Positions 43,998 through 53,438 of a stretch of 53,490 bases of DNA are shown in pieces (the first letter of the stretch is position 1; each line of letters begins with the position of its first letter). Under the pieces are notes generated by a model that did not search any database, was not told the origin of the DNA, and saw nothing but the letters and a program-made list of their open reading frames with translations. A program made the translations under genes and the position numbers. The stretch is from Chloroflexota bacterium (GTDB taxonomy: Bacteria > Chloroflexota > Anaerolineae > B4-G1), in contig JAAEPW010001324.1 of the NCBI GenBank assembly GCA_024232355.1, forward strand, positions 1-53,490, given 5' to 3'.

Positions 43998-46900
43998 TTC
44001 GAATGAAAGACCAAGATAAACAAATCAACTTGGCCCTAGTCTTACATGGCAGTTGGTCAGACGGTGTTTTTTTTGTCTGGGGCGAATCAGCAGAGACTGT
44101 GCCCAAACCACGCGGACGCCAACCGCGCGTGCGCCCGCACCCCTACGCCGCATCACCAGACCGGCTTCGCGAGGCCCTGGAGACGTTGGCCCCGCTCGGC
44201 GCGTGGGCCGATGCCCCCACCACGACGCGCGTGATCCTACTGCCGTCAAGCGCCGATGGGCCACACCTGCCCCCTTGGCTGGTTCCCAAAGCAGACATCG
44301 GCGTGATAGATAACGAAACTGAAAAAGAGTCCAAACCGCGCTTGACTCCCTGGAAAGTGACTGGCCTGGCGTTGGACATTGTCACCGATCTGGACCTGTT
44401 GGTCACACTGCCGCTGGGAAAAGCGGGAGAGCGGTGGTGGGGCACTGACCTGCGCTACTGGGGCCTCGTCGCCAAATTGGGACTCGAATTCCTGGCGCAT
44501 CACAAGTACCTACCCGGCCTGATAGAACACGAGGGACAATACAAAGCTGTCTGGTTGCCAGTAATGAACGTCCTCAATGACCGTGCACGCCTGCACGCCC
44601 TGGCCCAGGCCATGCCGCCAATCTGCCGAGCGATATTCGCTGAAAATAGCACCCCCAAGCCCGAGCAGGCAATTCCGCCCCACGCCCTGTTGGATGACTT
44701 TATCAAACGACTGGTGAATCAAGCCGTGCGCGACTGGGGACGTGCGCGACTGGACCGGCGACGCAAAGCACCCCAGGGCATCGCCAGTGCGTGGTGGACA
44801 GCTTTGTGGGATGTAGATGACGGGCACATCAAAGTAGAATTGGCTCAACGGCGCGAGTTAGTGGGTCTGTTTGACGCCTGGCGGGGATGGATGCAACAAC
44901 TGCGTAGTGCGGCCGATGAAGCATTCCGGCTTTGTTTCCGGCTGGAACCACCCAAGGTGGACCAGGACAGTGGACAGGTAACCTCGCCCGATTGGGCTTT
45001 GCACTATATGCTCCAAGCCAACGACGATCCTAGTTTATTGGTGTCAGCCGAAAACGTATGGAGTGCGCAAGGCGGCACTCTGCGTTACTTTAACCGCAAG
45101 TTCGAAGGCGCTCAGGAACGATTATTGACCGGGTTGGGCATGGCGGCGCGAATTTTTCCGCCAATTATGGGCAGCTTGCGCACGGCTCGCCCTCAGTCTT
45201 GTCATCTGACAGTGGATGAAGCTTACGCCTTTCTGCGCGAGATCGGCCCCTTGCTGGAAGGAAGTGGGTTCGGCGTGTTGGTGCCGCCCTGGTGGGACAA
45301 GCCTGGTGCTCGGCTGGGCGTGCGTGCCAAGCTCAAAGCCGACGCCAATATTGTCGGTCAGGGCATCCTCAGTTTGGATTCGTTGGTACAGTTCGAGTGG
45401 GAACTGGCCTTGGGTGATCAGCCATTATCTCGCCAAGAGTTCGATCGGCTGGCTGCACTCAAAATGCCATTGGTGCGGGTGCGGGGACAATGGGTGATGT
45501 TGCAGGCCGACGAAATTGAAGCCGCCATCGTCTTTTGGGAAAAGAAACGTCAACAAGACCAAATGGCCCTGCGTGATGCGTTGGGGATGGTACTGGGAGC
45601 GACTCAGGAAGCCGAAGGGTTGCCGCTGCACGGCGTCGAAACATCTGGCTGGCTAGACGATCTGCTACGGCAATTGCAGAACGGTGACCAACTATGCGAG
45701 TTGTCCCCTCCGCGTGGTTTCGTAGGTCAGTTGCGTCCCTACCAGACGCGCGGTTATTCTTGGCTGACCTTTTTGCGCAAGTGGGGTCTGGGTGCTTGCC
45801 TGGCCGATGATATGGGATTGGGCAAGACGATCCAAGCGATTGTCCTCCTGCTACGAGAACGCGAACGCGCTGAGGATTCCATTCCGCCATCGCTGGTGAT
45901 CTGTCCAACCTCGGTCGTCGGGAACTGGAAACGCGAGATCGCGCGCTTTGGCCCAAAATTGCGCGTGATGGTGCACCACGGGAGTGATCGTGCCAGAGGA
46001 GAAGAATTCATCACCGCAGCACATGCGCACGACGTGGTCATCAGTACCTATGGCCTTGCACGGCGCGACGTGGACGATCTGCACCAAATAACATGGAGCG
46101 ACGTGTTCCTCGACGAAGCACAGAACATTAAAAACCCCCATGCCAAACAGACACAAGCCATCCGCAGCCTGCCGGCCGCCAACCGTGTTGCACTGACAGG
46201 CACACCGGTCGAGAATCGGCTATCTGAACTCTGGTCCATTATGCAATTTCTCAATCCCGGCTTTTTAGGGTCGCAAGCCAAGTTCCGCAAGACTTTTGCG
46301 CTGCCCATCGAACGTTATCAAGACGAGAGTGCCATCGAGCGATTGAAAGGACTGGTAGGCCCATTTGTCCTGCGCCGCCTCAAGACCGATCCCACCATTA
46401 TCCAAGACCTGCCAGATAAACGCGAGAGCAAGGTCTATTGCAACCTGACCACTGAACAAACCACGCTGTACGAGGCAGTAGTCAACGAATCATTGGAGCG
46501 AGTCAACTCGGCGGACGAGGAGGGAATTCAGCGGCGTGGTGTTGTGCTGGGCGCACTGATGCGGTTGAAACAAGTTTGCAACCACCCGGCACAATTCCTG
46601 GGCGATGGTTCGGCACTGGCAGGACGCTCGGGCAAGCTCGACCGGTTGGGCGAAATGTTGGAAGAGGCCCTCTCTGTCGGCGATCAAGCGCTAGTGTTCA
46701 CTCAGTTTGCTCAGATGGGCCATATGCTGCAAGCGTATCTGAGATCACTGTTTGGCGTTGATGTGTTGTTTTTACACGGCGGCACGCCACAAAAGCGGCG
46801 CGATCGAATGGTGGCCCGTTTTCAGCAAAAACGCGACACGCCGATCTTTCTCCTCTCGCTCAAGGCCGGTGGCACGGGGCTGAACCTAACTGCCGCCAAC

Positions 46901-47155
46901 CACGTCTTTCACTTTGACCGCTGGTGGAACCCGGCCGTAGAAAATCAGGCCACCGACCGTGCCTTTCGCATTGGGCAGACCCGCGATGTGCAGGTATACA
47001 AATATATCTGCGCCGGTACGCTAGAAGAGCGAATTGACGAACTGATCGAAAGCAAAAAGGCTTTGGCCGAAAGCGTCGTCGGTGCGGGAGATGCCTGGCT
47101 GACCGAGTTGAGCACCGACGAACTACGCGACATTATGACCCTGCGGAGAGAATAG
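43994..47155 (+). CDS. SNF2-family helicase with SNF2-associated domain
   Basis: 1053 residues. The N-terminal ~550 residues match the bacterial SNF2 helicase-associated layout (DUF3670-like), followed by the helicase core: QTRGYSWL Q-motif region, Walker A DDMGLGKT, LDEAQNIKN (DEAQ rather than DEAH), LTGTPVENRLSELW, LFLHGGTP, LSLKAGGTGLNLT and RAFRIGQTR. It is a DNA or protein-DNA remodelling ATPase; the target is not known. ATG 43994 overlaps the amidase stop; an alternative ATG is three codons later. The next gene, encoding a SWIM protein, starts four bases after its stop. Confidence 0.92.
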   Translation: MIRMKDQDKQINLALVLHGSWSDGVFFVWGESAETVPKPRGRQPRVRPHPYAASPDRLREALETLAPLGAWADAPTTTRVILLPSSADGPHLPPWLVPKADIGVIDNETEKESKPRLTPWKVTGLALDIVTDLDLLVTLPLGKAGERWWGTDLRYWGLVAKLGLEFLAHHKYLPGLIEHEGQYKAVWLPVMNVLNDRARLHALAQAMPPICRAIFAENSTPKPEQAIPPHALLDDFIKRLVNQAVRDWGRARLDRRRKAPQGIASAWWTALWDVDDGHIKVELAQRRELVGLFDAWRGWMQQLRSAADEAFRLCFRLEPPKVDQDSGQVTSPDWALHYMLQANDDPSLLVSAENVWSAQGGTLRYFNRKFEGAQERLLTGLGMAARIFPPIMGSLRTARPQSCHLTVDEAYAFLREIGPLLEGSGFGVLVPPWWDKPGARLGVRAKLKADANIVGQGILSLDSLVQFEWELALGDQPLSRQEFDRLAALKMPLVRVRGQWVMLQADEIEAAIVFWEKKRQQDQMALRDALGMVLGATQEAEGLPLHGVETSGWLDDLLRQLQNGDQLCELSPPRGFVGQLRPYQTRGYSWLTFLRKWGLGACLADDMGLGKTIQAIVLLLRERERAEDSIPPSLVICPTSVVGNWKREIARFGPKLRVMVHHGSDRARGEEFITAAHAHDVVISTYGLARRDVDDLHQITWSDVFLDEAQNIKNPHAKQTQAIRSLPAANRVALTGTPVENRLSELWSIMQFLNPGFLGSQAKFRKTFALPIERYQDESAIERLKGLVGPFVLRRLKTDPTIIQDLPDKRESKVYCNLTTEQTTLYEAVVNESLERVNSADEEGIQRRGVVLGALMRLKQVCNHPAQFLGDGSALAGRSGKLDRLGEMLEEALSVGDQALVFTQFAQMGHMLQAYLRSLFGVDVLFLHGGTPQKRRDRMVARFQQKRDTPIFLLSLKAGGTGLNLTAANHVFHFDRWWNPAVENQATDRAFRIGQTRDVQVYKYICAGTLEERIDELIESKKALAESVVGAGDAWLTELSTDELRDIMTLRRE

Positions 47156-47159
47156 AACG

Positions 47160-48065
47160 ATGGCAAAACGACGCTCAAGTTACTATGATAGTTATTGGCC
47201 AAGCTACACGCACACGCGCCCTATCGAGGTGGAGGATGGTATCAAGGCCAAGAGCAAGCGGGGAAAATTTGTCGAAAACTGGTGGGCCGACCGCTGGATC
47301 AATGCACTGAAAAATCTGATGGATTCCGGGCGGCTGAGTCGTGGGCGCAGATATGCCCGGCGTGGGCAAGTGATCGAGATCAACGTCGAGCCAGGTTTCG
47401 TTTCGGCATGGGTGCAAGGATCTCGCCGCAGCCCCTACCAAGTCAGTATCGTATTGAAACCGTTGAGCAACCGCCGGTGGAACAAGGTGTTCGACGCGCT
47501 GGCCGAACAAGCGATCTTTGTGGCCCAACTGCTCAACGGCGAGATGCCATCTGAGATCGAGCAAGTCTTTGACACGATCCAAGTTCCCCTTTTTCCTGCC
47601 TCGCGGGGTGACCTCAAGACCAACTGCTCTTGCCCCGACTGGGCCAATCCGTGCAAACACATCGCCGCCGTCTACTATTTGATGGGGGAGCGTTTTGACC
47701 AAGATCCATTCTTACTGTTCGAGTTGCGCGGGCAGAGCAAGGATGAGATCATCGCCGCTCTACGCGAACGACGAGTTCAAGGAATTGAGATAGCGGAAGA
47801 AACACCCTATGTGCCTGACACGATCGAAGCGGTCAAAGTAGTCGCATTGGAAGAATGTCTAGCCCGTTACTGGACAATAGGCACTGAAGCAGAGACCGTA
47901 ACTGTGAGAATTGACATGCCCAAGGTGGATATGGCTCTGCTCAAGCGGATAGGCGTGCCCGATTTTCAGGGCATTGAGGCGCGGAGCTTTTGGGGACAGA
48001 TGGAACGAGTGTACGATAGAGTGACCATGTATGCACTGGATGTAGCATTTGCTGATGTTGAATAG
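47160..48065 (+). CDS. SWIM zinc-finger protein
   Basis: 301 residues. The SWIM motif is CSCPDWANPCKH (C-x-C-x(n)-C-x-H) near residue 160. The basic N-terminus (MAKRRSSYYDSYWP) resembles that of other SWIM partners of bacterial SNF2 proteins. It has no catalytic domain and presumably binds DNA or protein. It follows the SNF2 gene by four bases, an arrangement seen in many bacteria, so the two likely act as a complex. Confidence 0.85.
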   Translation: MAKRRSSYYDSYWPSYTHTRPIEVEDGIKAKSKRGKFVENWWADRWINALKNLMDSGRLSRGRRYARRGQVIEINVEPGFVSAWVQGSRRSPYQVSIVLKPLSNRRWNKVFDALAEQAIFVAQLLNGEMPSEIEQVFDTIQVPLFPASRGDLKTNCSCPDWANPCKHIAAVYYLMGERFDQDPFLLFELRGQSKDEIIAALRERRVQGIEIAEETPYVPDTIEAVKVVALEECLARYWTIGTEAETVTVRIDMPKVDMALLKRIGVPDFQGIEARSFWGQMERVYDRVTMYALDVAFADVE

Positions 48066-48622
48066 TGACCAAAACCTCCTGCGACGTTCTTTGGGACATT
48101 CCTCGTCTATCTGCTGTAATACTTGATCGAAAAAGACCCAATGTTGCTGTTCGCACACCCAATCCTCGAAACACTGTAATGCGCTATAATCTGCCCCATG
48201 TCGAGGATATTGTAACCCACGAACCACTTGATGACCAATCGAACAAATATTTCACCAGCAGAGTTTAATTTGTCGTGCAATTTAACCAAGATGTGGTCTC
48301 TGGCACGCGCAACTAGCTCGGCGTACACTTTCTCACTGAACCAGACCAACAACGGCTTGAAATACTTGTTGACCATTGCTATGACAAGTTGCGGTATAGC
48401 CGACATGCGAATTCTCCGTTCATAGTGATTTTGCGAGTCATGTTGGCAATTGTCGCACGGAAGAAGATTATTGCAGGCTCTGGCCAAGTCGATGATCTTT
48501 CCTTGGTATTCTGCCACACTCTCCGCTTTGGATTGAAAAGATGCATTCTTTTTTGATGGGATGTAGTACTTGTCTGTATATGATTTCTCAGTATAATATG
48601 GGTAGTAACCCCCATGACGCAT
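48066..48622 (-). pseudogene. Decayed gene remnant, possibly transposase-derived
   Basis: Two overlapping minus-strand frames read as protein in sequence: one from about 48622 to 48180 (for example VNKYFKPLLVWFSEKVYAEL and IFVRLVIKWF), and after a frame change near 48180 a second (FEDWVCEQQHWVFFDQVLQQ, IDEECPKERRR). The second resembles the opening of some insertion-sequence transposases, but this is a weak impression. The first could alternatively be a small real protein. It fills most of the gap between the SWIM gene and the cytochrome promoter. Confidence 0.4.
48570..48597 (+). promoter_or_regulatory. Sigma70-type promoter of the cytochrome gene
   Basis: TTGTCT at 48570-48575, 16-base spacer, TATAAT at 48592-48597. 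The transcript would start near 48604, just before the hairpin at 48609-48627, leaving about 147 bases of leader before the ATG at 48751. Confidence 0.7.
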
Positions 48623-48627
48623 GGGGG
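48609..48627 (+). promoter_or_regulatory. 5' leader hairpin
   Basis: CCCCCATG (48609-48616) pairs perfectly with CATGGGGG (48620-48627) around a three-base loop. Placed at the expected 5' end of the cytochrome mRNA, it could protect the transcript from decay. It could also be an inverted end of the decayed element next to it. Confidence 0.5.
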
Positions 48628-48750
48628 AACCCCATATATCTTGTGCGATTGCTACATCTGAGAAAAGGAGGTATCTATCGAAAAGTGTTCATGGTCAGTT
48701 CTGAGCAAAGTTAAAAGTTTACTCTAGTTGATCAAAAAAAGGAGAATCAA

Positions 48751-50898
48751 ATGAATGCTCAAAAATTTTCCGGCAAGTGGGTACTGTGGTTCACAATGGC
48801 CCTCTTGCTCGGAGCAGCAGTACTTTTGACAGGGTGCAGTGCGCCCGAACCTACACCTTGTCCAGAAGTTGAGTGTCCGGACTGTCCAGAAGCGACGTGC
48901 CCGGAAGCGCCCGAGTGCCCAGAAGCTCCAGAATGTCCGGCACCAACTGTCAAAGACGTTCCTTACGAGGAACTCTGGGCTTCCTCCGGTCACAATGATG
49001 CGGATGCCGAAGCATTCCGACATTGGGACGAGGATGAACCACAAGTAGTGTCTGCTAACTGCGCCAAGTGCCACAGTTCCTATGGGTACCTAGACTTTTT
49101 GGGGGTAGACGGGACCGAAGCCGGTGTAGTAGATAACGATGCAGGAATAGATTCGACGGTCAATTGCATTGCTTGTCACAACGAGGCGACTGCCGCGATG
49201 GACAGCGTAGTCTTCCCCTCAGGCGTAGAAATCACCGGTCTCGGCGACGAAGCACGGTGTATGCAGTGTCACCAGGGACGTTCCTCCACCGTGTCGGTTA
49301 ACGGTGCTATTGAAGAAGCCGGTCTGGGTGACGATGACGCCAGTGAAGAACTGGGCTTTATCAATATCCACTACTATGCCGCTGGGGCCACACTGTATGG
49401 TGGTCGAGCGATGGGTGGATACCAGTATGAAGGCAAAATGTATGATGCCAATTTCGCCCATGCTGGAGGATATGATTCCTGCATCGACTGTCACGATCCC
49501 CACTCTCTGGAAGTCAAGGTAGAATCCTGTGCTCATTGCCATGACGGTGTGTCCAGTGTAGACGACTTGAAGAATGAGCGACTAGAAGGCTCCACGATGG
49601 ACTATGATGGCGATGGTGACACCGATGAAGGTGTCTACTATGAGATCGAGGGTCTTCAGGGAGTTCTCTACGGGGCCATTCAGGCCTATGCCGGCGATGC
49701 TGGCGTCGCTGTCGTATACGACTCGCACGCCTACCCCTACTTTTTCATAGACACCAACACCAACGGCGAGCCTGATGAGGACGAGGCCAATTACGGCAAC
49801 AAATACAACGCCTGGACACCGCGTTTGCTCAAGGCAGCCTACAACTATCAGACTTCCAAGAAGGACCCCGGCGCATTTGCTCACGGCGGCAAGTACATGA
49901 TCGAATTGCTGTATGACTCGATTGAGGACCTGGACGCTGATCTTGCAGCAGGTCTGCATCGAGGTGACGCAGGTCACTTTGACGGGTCGACAGAGGCATG
50001 GCGGCACTGGGATGAGGATGGTGAAGTACGCAACTCTTGCGCCAAGTGTCACTCGGCTACTGGTCTACCCACTTACCTGAGCGAAGGTGTCAATGTAGCC
50101 GAGCCTTTGGCTAACGGTATGCTTTGCGTGACCTGCCATGATTTCTCGACCGGCGAGCCTGCCCGTTACGAGGTGGGAGCCGTCGAGTTCCCCAGTGGCG
50201 CCGAGTTGGACACCGGCAACCCTGATAGCAACCTGTGCATAAACTGCCACCAGGGACGTCAGTCCAAGAACAGTGTCGATTCCAGGATCGGCGACGCAGA
50301 GGCTGATGCGGTTACCGAGGGGCTAAGCTTTGCGAACGTCCACTACTTTGCCGCGGGCGCGACGCTCTTTGGCACAGAAGCCAAGGGAGCCTACGAGTAC
50401 GAAGGACAGAGCTATAATGGTCGCTTTGCTCACGTGGGAGGCTTTGAAAGCTGCACCAACTGCCACGACGCTCACGAGCTAGAGGTCAATGTGGATACTT
50501 GCAGCACGTGCCACCCTGGTATCGAGGACGTCCACGCAATCCGTATGGATCCCACAGACTATGATGGGGATGGCGTAGATGAGGGAATCGCTGGTGAAGT
50601 CGAAACTATCCACGAGACTCTCTACACAGCAATCCAGGATTATGCCGCGAACACGGTCGGAACCCCGATCGAGTACAACTCGCACAGATATCCCTATTGG
50701 TTTGACGCAGACGGCGAGCGGTACGGCACATGGACGCCGCGTTTGCTCCGGGCTGCCTACAACTATCAGTACGGCGCCAAGGATCCGGGAGCATTTGCCC
50801 ACAATGCCAAGTACATCCTCCAGGTCCTGTATGACAGCCTGGCTGATGTTGGTGGGGACGCGACCAATCTGACCCGCCCTGAAGTTGTAAGCGAATAG
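48751..50898 (+). CDS. Decaheme c-type cytochrome lipoprotein
   Basis: 715 residues. Signal peptide with lipobox LLTGC, lipidated Cys29, then a Pro/Glu linker with six more cysteines (37, 42, 45, 50, 56, 62). Ten CxxCH haem motifs: Cys104, 139, 170, 244, 260 and again 430, 459, 496, 568, 584. The two halves share HWDED, CHQGR, the HYxAAGATL stretch, Asp-rich loops (DYDGDG) and WTPRLL, so the gene arose by internal duplication of a five-haem unit. It is probably an extracellular electron-transfer protein; partner unknown. Very good ribosome site (aaaaggagaa). A 13-bp terminator follows. Confidence 0.92.
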   Translation: MNAQKFSGKWVLWFTMALLLGAAVLLTGCSAPEPTPCPEVECPDCPEATCPEAPECPEAPECPAPTVKDVPYEELWASSGHNDADAEAFRHWDEDEPQVVSANCAKCHSSYGYLDFLGVDGTEAGVVDNDAGIDSTVNCIACHNEATAAMDSVVFPSGVEITGLGDEARCMQCHQGRSSTVSVNGAIEEAGLGDDDASEELGFINIHYYAAGATLYGGRAMGGYQYEGKMYDANFAHAGGYDSCIDCHDPHSLEVKVESCAHCHDGVSSVDDLKNERLEGSTMDYDGDGDTDEGVYYEIEGLQGVLYGAIQAYAGDAGVAVVYDSHAYPYFFIDTNTNGEPDEDEANYGNKYNAWTPRLLKAAYNYQTSKKDPGAFAHGGKYMIELLYDSIEDLDADLAAGLHRGDAGHFDGSTEAWRHWDEDGEVRNSCAKCHSATGLPTYLSEGVNVAEPLANGMLCVTCHDFSTGEPARYEVGAVEFPSGAELDTGNPDSNLCINCHQGRQSKNSVDSRIGDAEADAVTEGLSFANVHYFAAGATLFGTEAKGAYEYEGQSYNGRFAHVGGFESCTNCHDAHELEVNVDTCSTCHPGIEDVHAIRMDPTDYDGDGVDEGIAGEVETIHETLYTAIQDYAANTVGTPIEYNSHRYPYWFDADGERYGTWTPRLLRAAYNYQYGAKDPGAFAHNAKYILQVLYDSLADVGGDATNLTRPEVVSE

Positions 50899-50941
50899 TC
50901 CCAACTCGTTTTGGGAAGAGTTATAGCTTGTGTAAATAAAT

Positions 50942-50971
50942 GGGGAGCGGGTCAATACTGACCCGCTCCCC
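50942..50971 (+). terminator. Strong hairpin terminator after the cytochrome gene
   Basis: GGGGAGCGGGTCA (50942-50954) pairs fully with TGACCCGCTCCCC (50959-50971), with a four-base loop. A short T-containing flank follows. It separates the cytochrome gene from the sensor kinase only 22 bases on, so the kinase needs read-through or its own promoter within the hairpin region. Confidence 0.8.
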
Positions 50972-50993
50972 ACTCTGTTAGAAATGATCAGAA

Positions 50994-52595
50994 TTGGCTA
51001 ACGAATTTGGCCTCAAGTTAGGCAAGGCCAAGAGACAGATACCAATGGATGCAGTTTGTGCTTTTTTTATGTCCCACATGAAAGAGATATTCTTTCTCTA
51101 TGGCTTGGCATTCTTTGTCATGGGTATAGCCGTATGGCTAGAGGCCAGTCGTTCACCCACTTTTCCTCCCGTTCGGGCTTTGGCCTTTCTTGCAACTTTT
51201 GGCGTGATCCATGGTGGTCACGAATGGGTCGAGATGTTCCAATTGATGACCACCAACCCACCAACCTTGTTCTCACATATTTTTCGACTGGTCGCACTCG
51301 CCGTCTCTTTTGTTCTACTAATCGAGTTTGGGGTCCGGTTGTTGGTGATGGACAATGATCGGCGCATCTGGCAAATTGTTCGTTGGATAATTTTGATCAT
51401 TTTTCTTGGAGGGATGATTCTGGTATGGGCAGTGTGGGGAGCAAGAAAAGATGTGTGGGCTGCCGCTGATGCTTGGTGTCGCTACAGCCTGTCTGTGCCC
51501 GGCGCAGTGCTGGCAGCAATGGGGTTATTTAGACAAAGCAAACGCCTGACTCGTCAACAGAGAAATGTTTCCCGCGACATAGCAGTCATTGGAATAGCCT
51601 TTTTGTTGTACGGTGTCCCTGGACAGATATTTGTCAATCTCAGCCCTCTCCCTCCATCCACTGTACTAAACAGCGTCCGGTTTATGGAAACATTCCACTT
51701 TCCGATACAACTTTTGCGCGCTGTGATGGCAAGCCTGGCTGCTGTCTTTACCGTGCGAACGCTGAGGCTCTTTGAAACAGAGCGACAGCGTCAGGTAAAC
51801 AAGCTCGACCAAGCTCGCATAGAGGCACAGCAACGACTCGCCGAGGAGATGGCAGAGCAGGAAAAGCTGCGGAGAGAACTACTCCATCAGACAGTGTTGG
51901 CTCAAGAGGAAGAACGACGACACATTGCGCGAGAACTGCACGACGAAGCATCCCAGGCAATGACGGCCATTTCTTGGAAGTTGGCAGCCCTGGAGCAGGT
52001 GTTGCCCAACAGCCATGGCAAGGGGCATGCAGAAATCTCCAACCGCATCGATGATCTACGACAGTTGATCAAGCAGGTGATGGGCGACCTCCGCCAGTTA
52101 ACCTCCCGCCTGCGACCTGCCGTGCTAGATGAATTGGGATTGGTGCCTGCCCTCATCGCCCACGCTGATGATTGCTCTGATAATTTTTCTTTCCTGGTCA
52201 ATGTGGAGGTAACTGGCAAGAGACAACGGTTATCCTCCGAGATCGAGACTACTTTGTACCGGATTGCACAGGAGGCACTCACCAACGTGGCCAAGCACGC
52301 TCAGGCTACCAACGTCTCTATTCAACTTTATTTTGATAAGCAAGAGGTTGCGCTCAGTATCAGTGACAACGGAGTGGGGATGGAAGTAGAGAATGCTCAG
52401 CGTGCCGCTGCTCAAGGGAAGGGCTGGGGATTAGCCGGTATCAACGAGCGTGTGCAATTGGTCGAGGGAAACCTAGATATCCACTCGGCACCAGGTAAAG
52501 GTGCTGTTCTTAGCGTGTGGGTGCCTATCCCGCCTATACCACCCACCAAGGAGAGGAACATATATGAAATCAATCCGGTTGCTGTTAGTAGATGA
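50994..52595 (+). CDS. NarL-type membrane histidine kinase
   Basis: 533 residues from TTG 50994. About seven transmembrane helices (about 30-265) form a sensing domain, followed by a coiled coil (about 265-310), HisKA_3 with the phospho-acceptor His in HIARELHDEAS, and a HATPase domain (EALTNVAKHA, SDNGVGM). The start is uncertain: the TTG has no ribosome site, and ATG 51045 (17 codons in) or ATG 51069 are also possible. It overlaps the response regulator by 32 bases and so forms a two-component pair. It lies directly after the cytochrome gene and may sense redox or the electron acceptor (inference). Confidence 0.87.
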   Translation: MANEFGLKLGKAKRQIPMDAVCAFFMSHMKEIFFLYGLAFFVMGIAVWLEASRSPTFPPVRALAFLATFGVIHGGHEWVEMFQLMTTNPPTLFSHIFRLVALAVSFVLLIEFGVRLLVMDNDRRIWQIVRWIILIIFLGGMILVWAVWGARKDVWAAADAWCRYSLSVPGAVLAAMGLFRQSKRLTRQQRNVSRDIAVIGIAFLLYGVPGQIFVNLSPLPPSTVLNSVRFMETFHFPIQLLRAVMASLAAVFTVRTLRLFETERQRQVNKLDQARIEAQQRLAEEMAEQEKLRRELLHQTVLAQEEERRHIARELHDEASQAMTAISWKLAALEQVLPNSHGKGHAEISNRIDDLRQLIKQVMGDLRQLTSRLRPAVLDELGLVPALIAHADDCSDNFSFLVNVEVTGKRQRLSSEIETTLYRIAQEALTNVAKHAQATNVSIQLYFDKQEVALSISDNGVGMEVENAQRAAAQGKGWGLAGINERVQLVEGNLDIHSAPGKGAVLSVWVPIPPIPPTKERNIYEINPVAVSR

Positions 52596-53220
52596 TCAAG
52601 ACATTGTTCGGGCTGGACTCTGTTCCTTGCTAGAAGGATACCCGGAAATGGAGGTAATCGGTGAAGCTAGAGGAGGAGAGGAAGCTGTGGCCTTGGCAGC
52701 CCAGCTTCAGCCCGATGTGGTGTTGATGGACCTAAACATGCCGGATGTGAGCGGGGCCGAGGCGACGCGTCGAATCAAAGAGGTTGCCCCAGAGGTGAAC
52801 GTTCTGGCTCTGACAATTCACGAAGAGGAAGCTTACTTTTTCGAGATGCTGAACGCCGGGGCCAGCGGTTACGTCCCCAAGAGAGCTTCTCCTGATGATC
52901 TGCTAGCGGCGATTCGTGTGGCAGCTGCCGGAGACGTATTCCTTCATCCCTTAGTGGCGGGCGCCCTGGTCCAGGACTATTTGCGGCGAGTACGTTCCGG
53001 CGTGGAACACGAGAGCTATGATGGATTAACCCGTCGCCAGCGACAAGTGCTCACTTTGATTGCCGAAGGTATTTCTAACCGAGACATTGCCACGCAACTC
53101 AAGATCAGTGTTCGCACAGTAGAACGGCATCGGGAAAACATTATGGAACGGTTGAACCTGCACAGTCGCACCGACTTGGTGAAATACGCATTACGCAAGG
53201 GTTTGATTCAGTTGGAATAA
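52564..53220 (+). CDS. NarL/FixJ response regulator
   Basis: 218 residues. The receiver (VDDQD, phospho-Asp in LMDLNMP, Thr in ALTIHEEE, Lys in YVPKRAS) is followed by a LuxR-type helix-turn-helix (LTRRQRQVLTLIAEGISNRD, VRTVERHRENIMERL). ATG 52564 has aaggagagg ahead and is preferred to the frame's earlier start at 52501. It is the cognate partner of the preceding kinase. Confidence 0.95.
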   Translation: MKSIRLLLVDDQDIVRAGLCSLLEGYPEMEVIGEARGGEEAVALAAQLQPDVVLMDLNMPDVSGAEATRRIKEVAPEVNVLALTIHEEEAYFFEMLNAGASGYVPKRASPDDLLAAIRVAAAGDVFLHPLVAGALVQDYLRRVRSGVEHESYDGLTRRQRQVLTLIAEGISNRDIATQLKISVRTVERHRENIMERLNLHSRTDLVKYALRKGLIQLE

Positions 53221-53327
53221 GCACCTCAATCCCCAAAAACCAGATCTCTCATAAAAGTGGGCGGTCTTTTGTCGATCACTCACTTGTTGTTTTTGCAAGG
53301 CTTTGACTTTTGCTCGTTGTGTGTGTG

Positions 53328-53336
53328 TGGTATAAT
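53328..53336 (+). promoter_or_regulatory. Extended -10 promoter
   Basis: TGGTATAAT at 53328-53336 is a perfect extended -10 element (TG-n-TATAAT). Upstream the best -35 matches are weak (TTTGCT region), with a TTGACT at 53303-53308 too far away. It would serve the gene starting at 53439, with about 100 bases of leader. Confidence 0.6.
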
Positions 53337-53438
53337 CAGGAAGTCAACCGTACTTATTTAGCGTCCACGAGAACGCCGGGCGAGCAACACTGGGTGCGAA
53401 TGACATTTCCAGATATTATCACCTGTTAGGGAGGCGGG

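Noticed and set aside
48663..48710. Strong Shine-Dalgarno (aaggaggt) for a leader peptide
   Set aside because: No start codon lies at a workable distance; the nearest frame codes for only about seven residues.
53303..53336. TTGACT with TATAAT as a classical promoter
   Set aside because: The spacer is 22 bases, too long; only the extended -10 element is kept.
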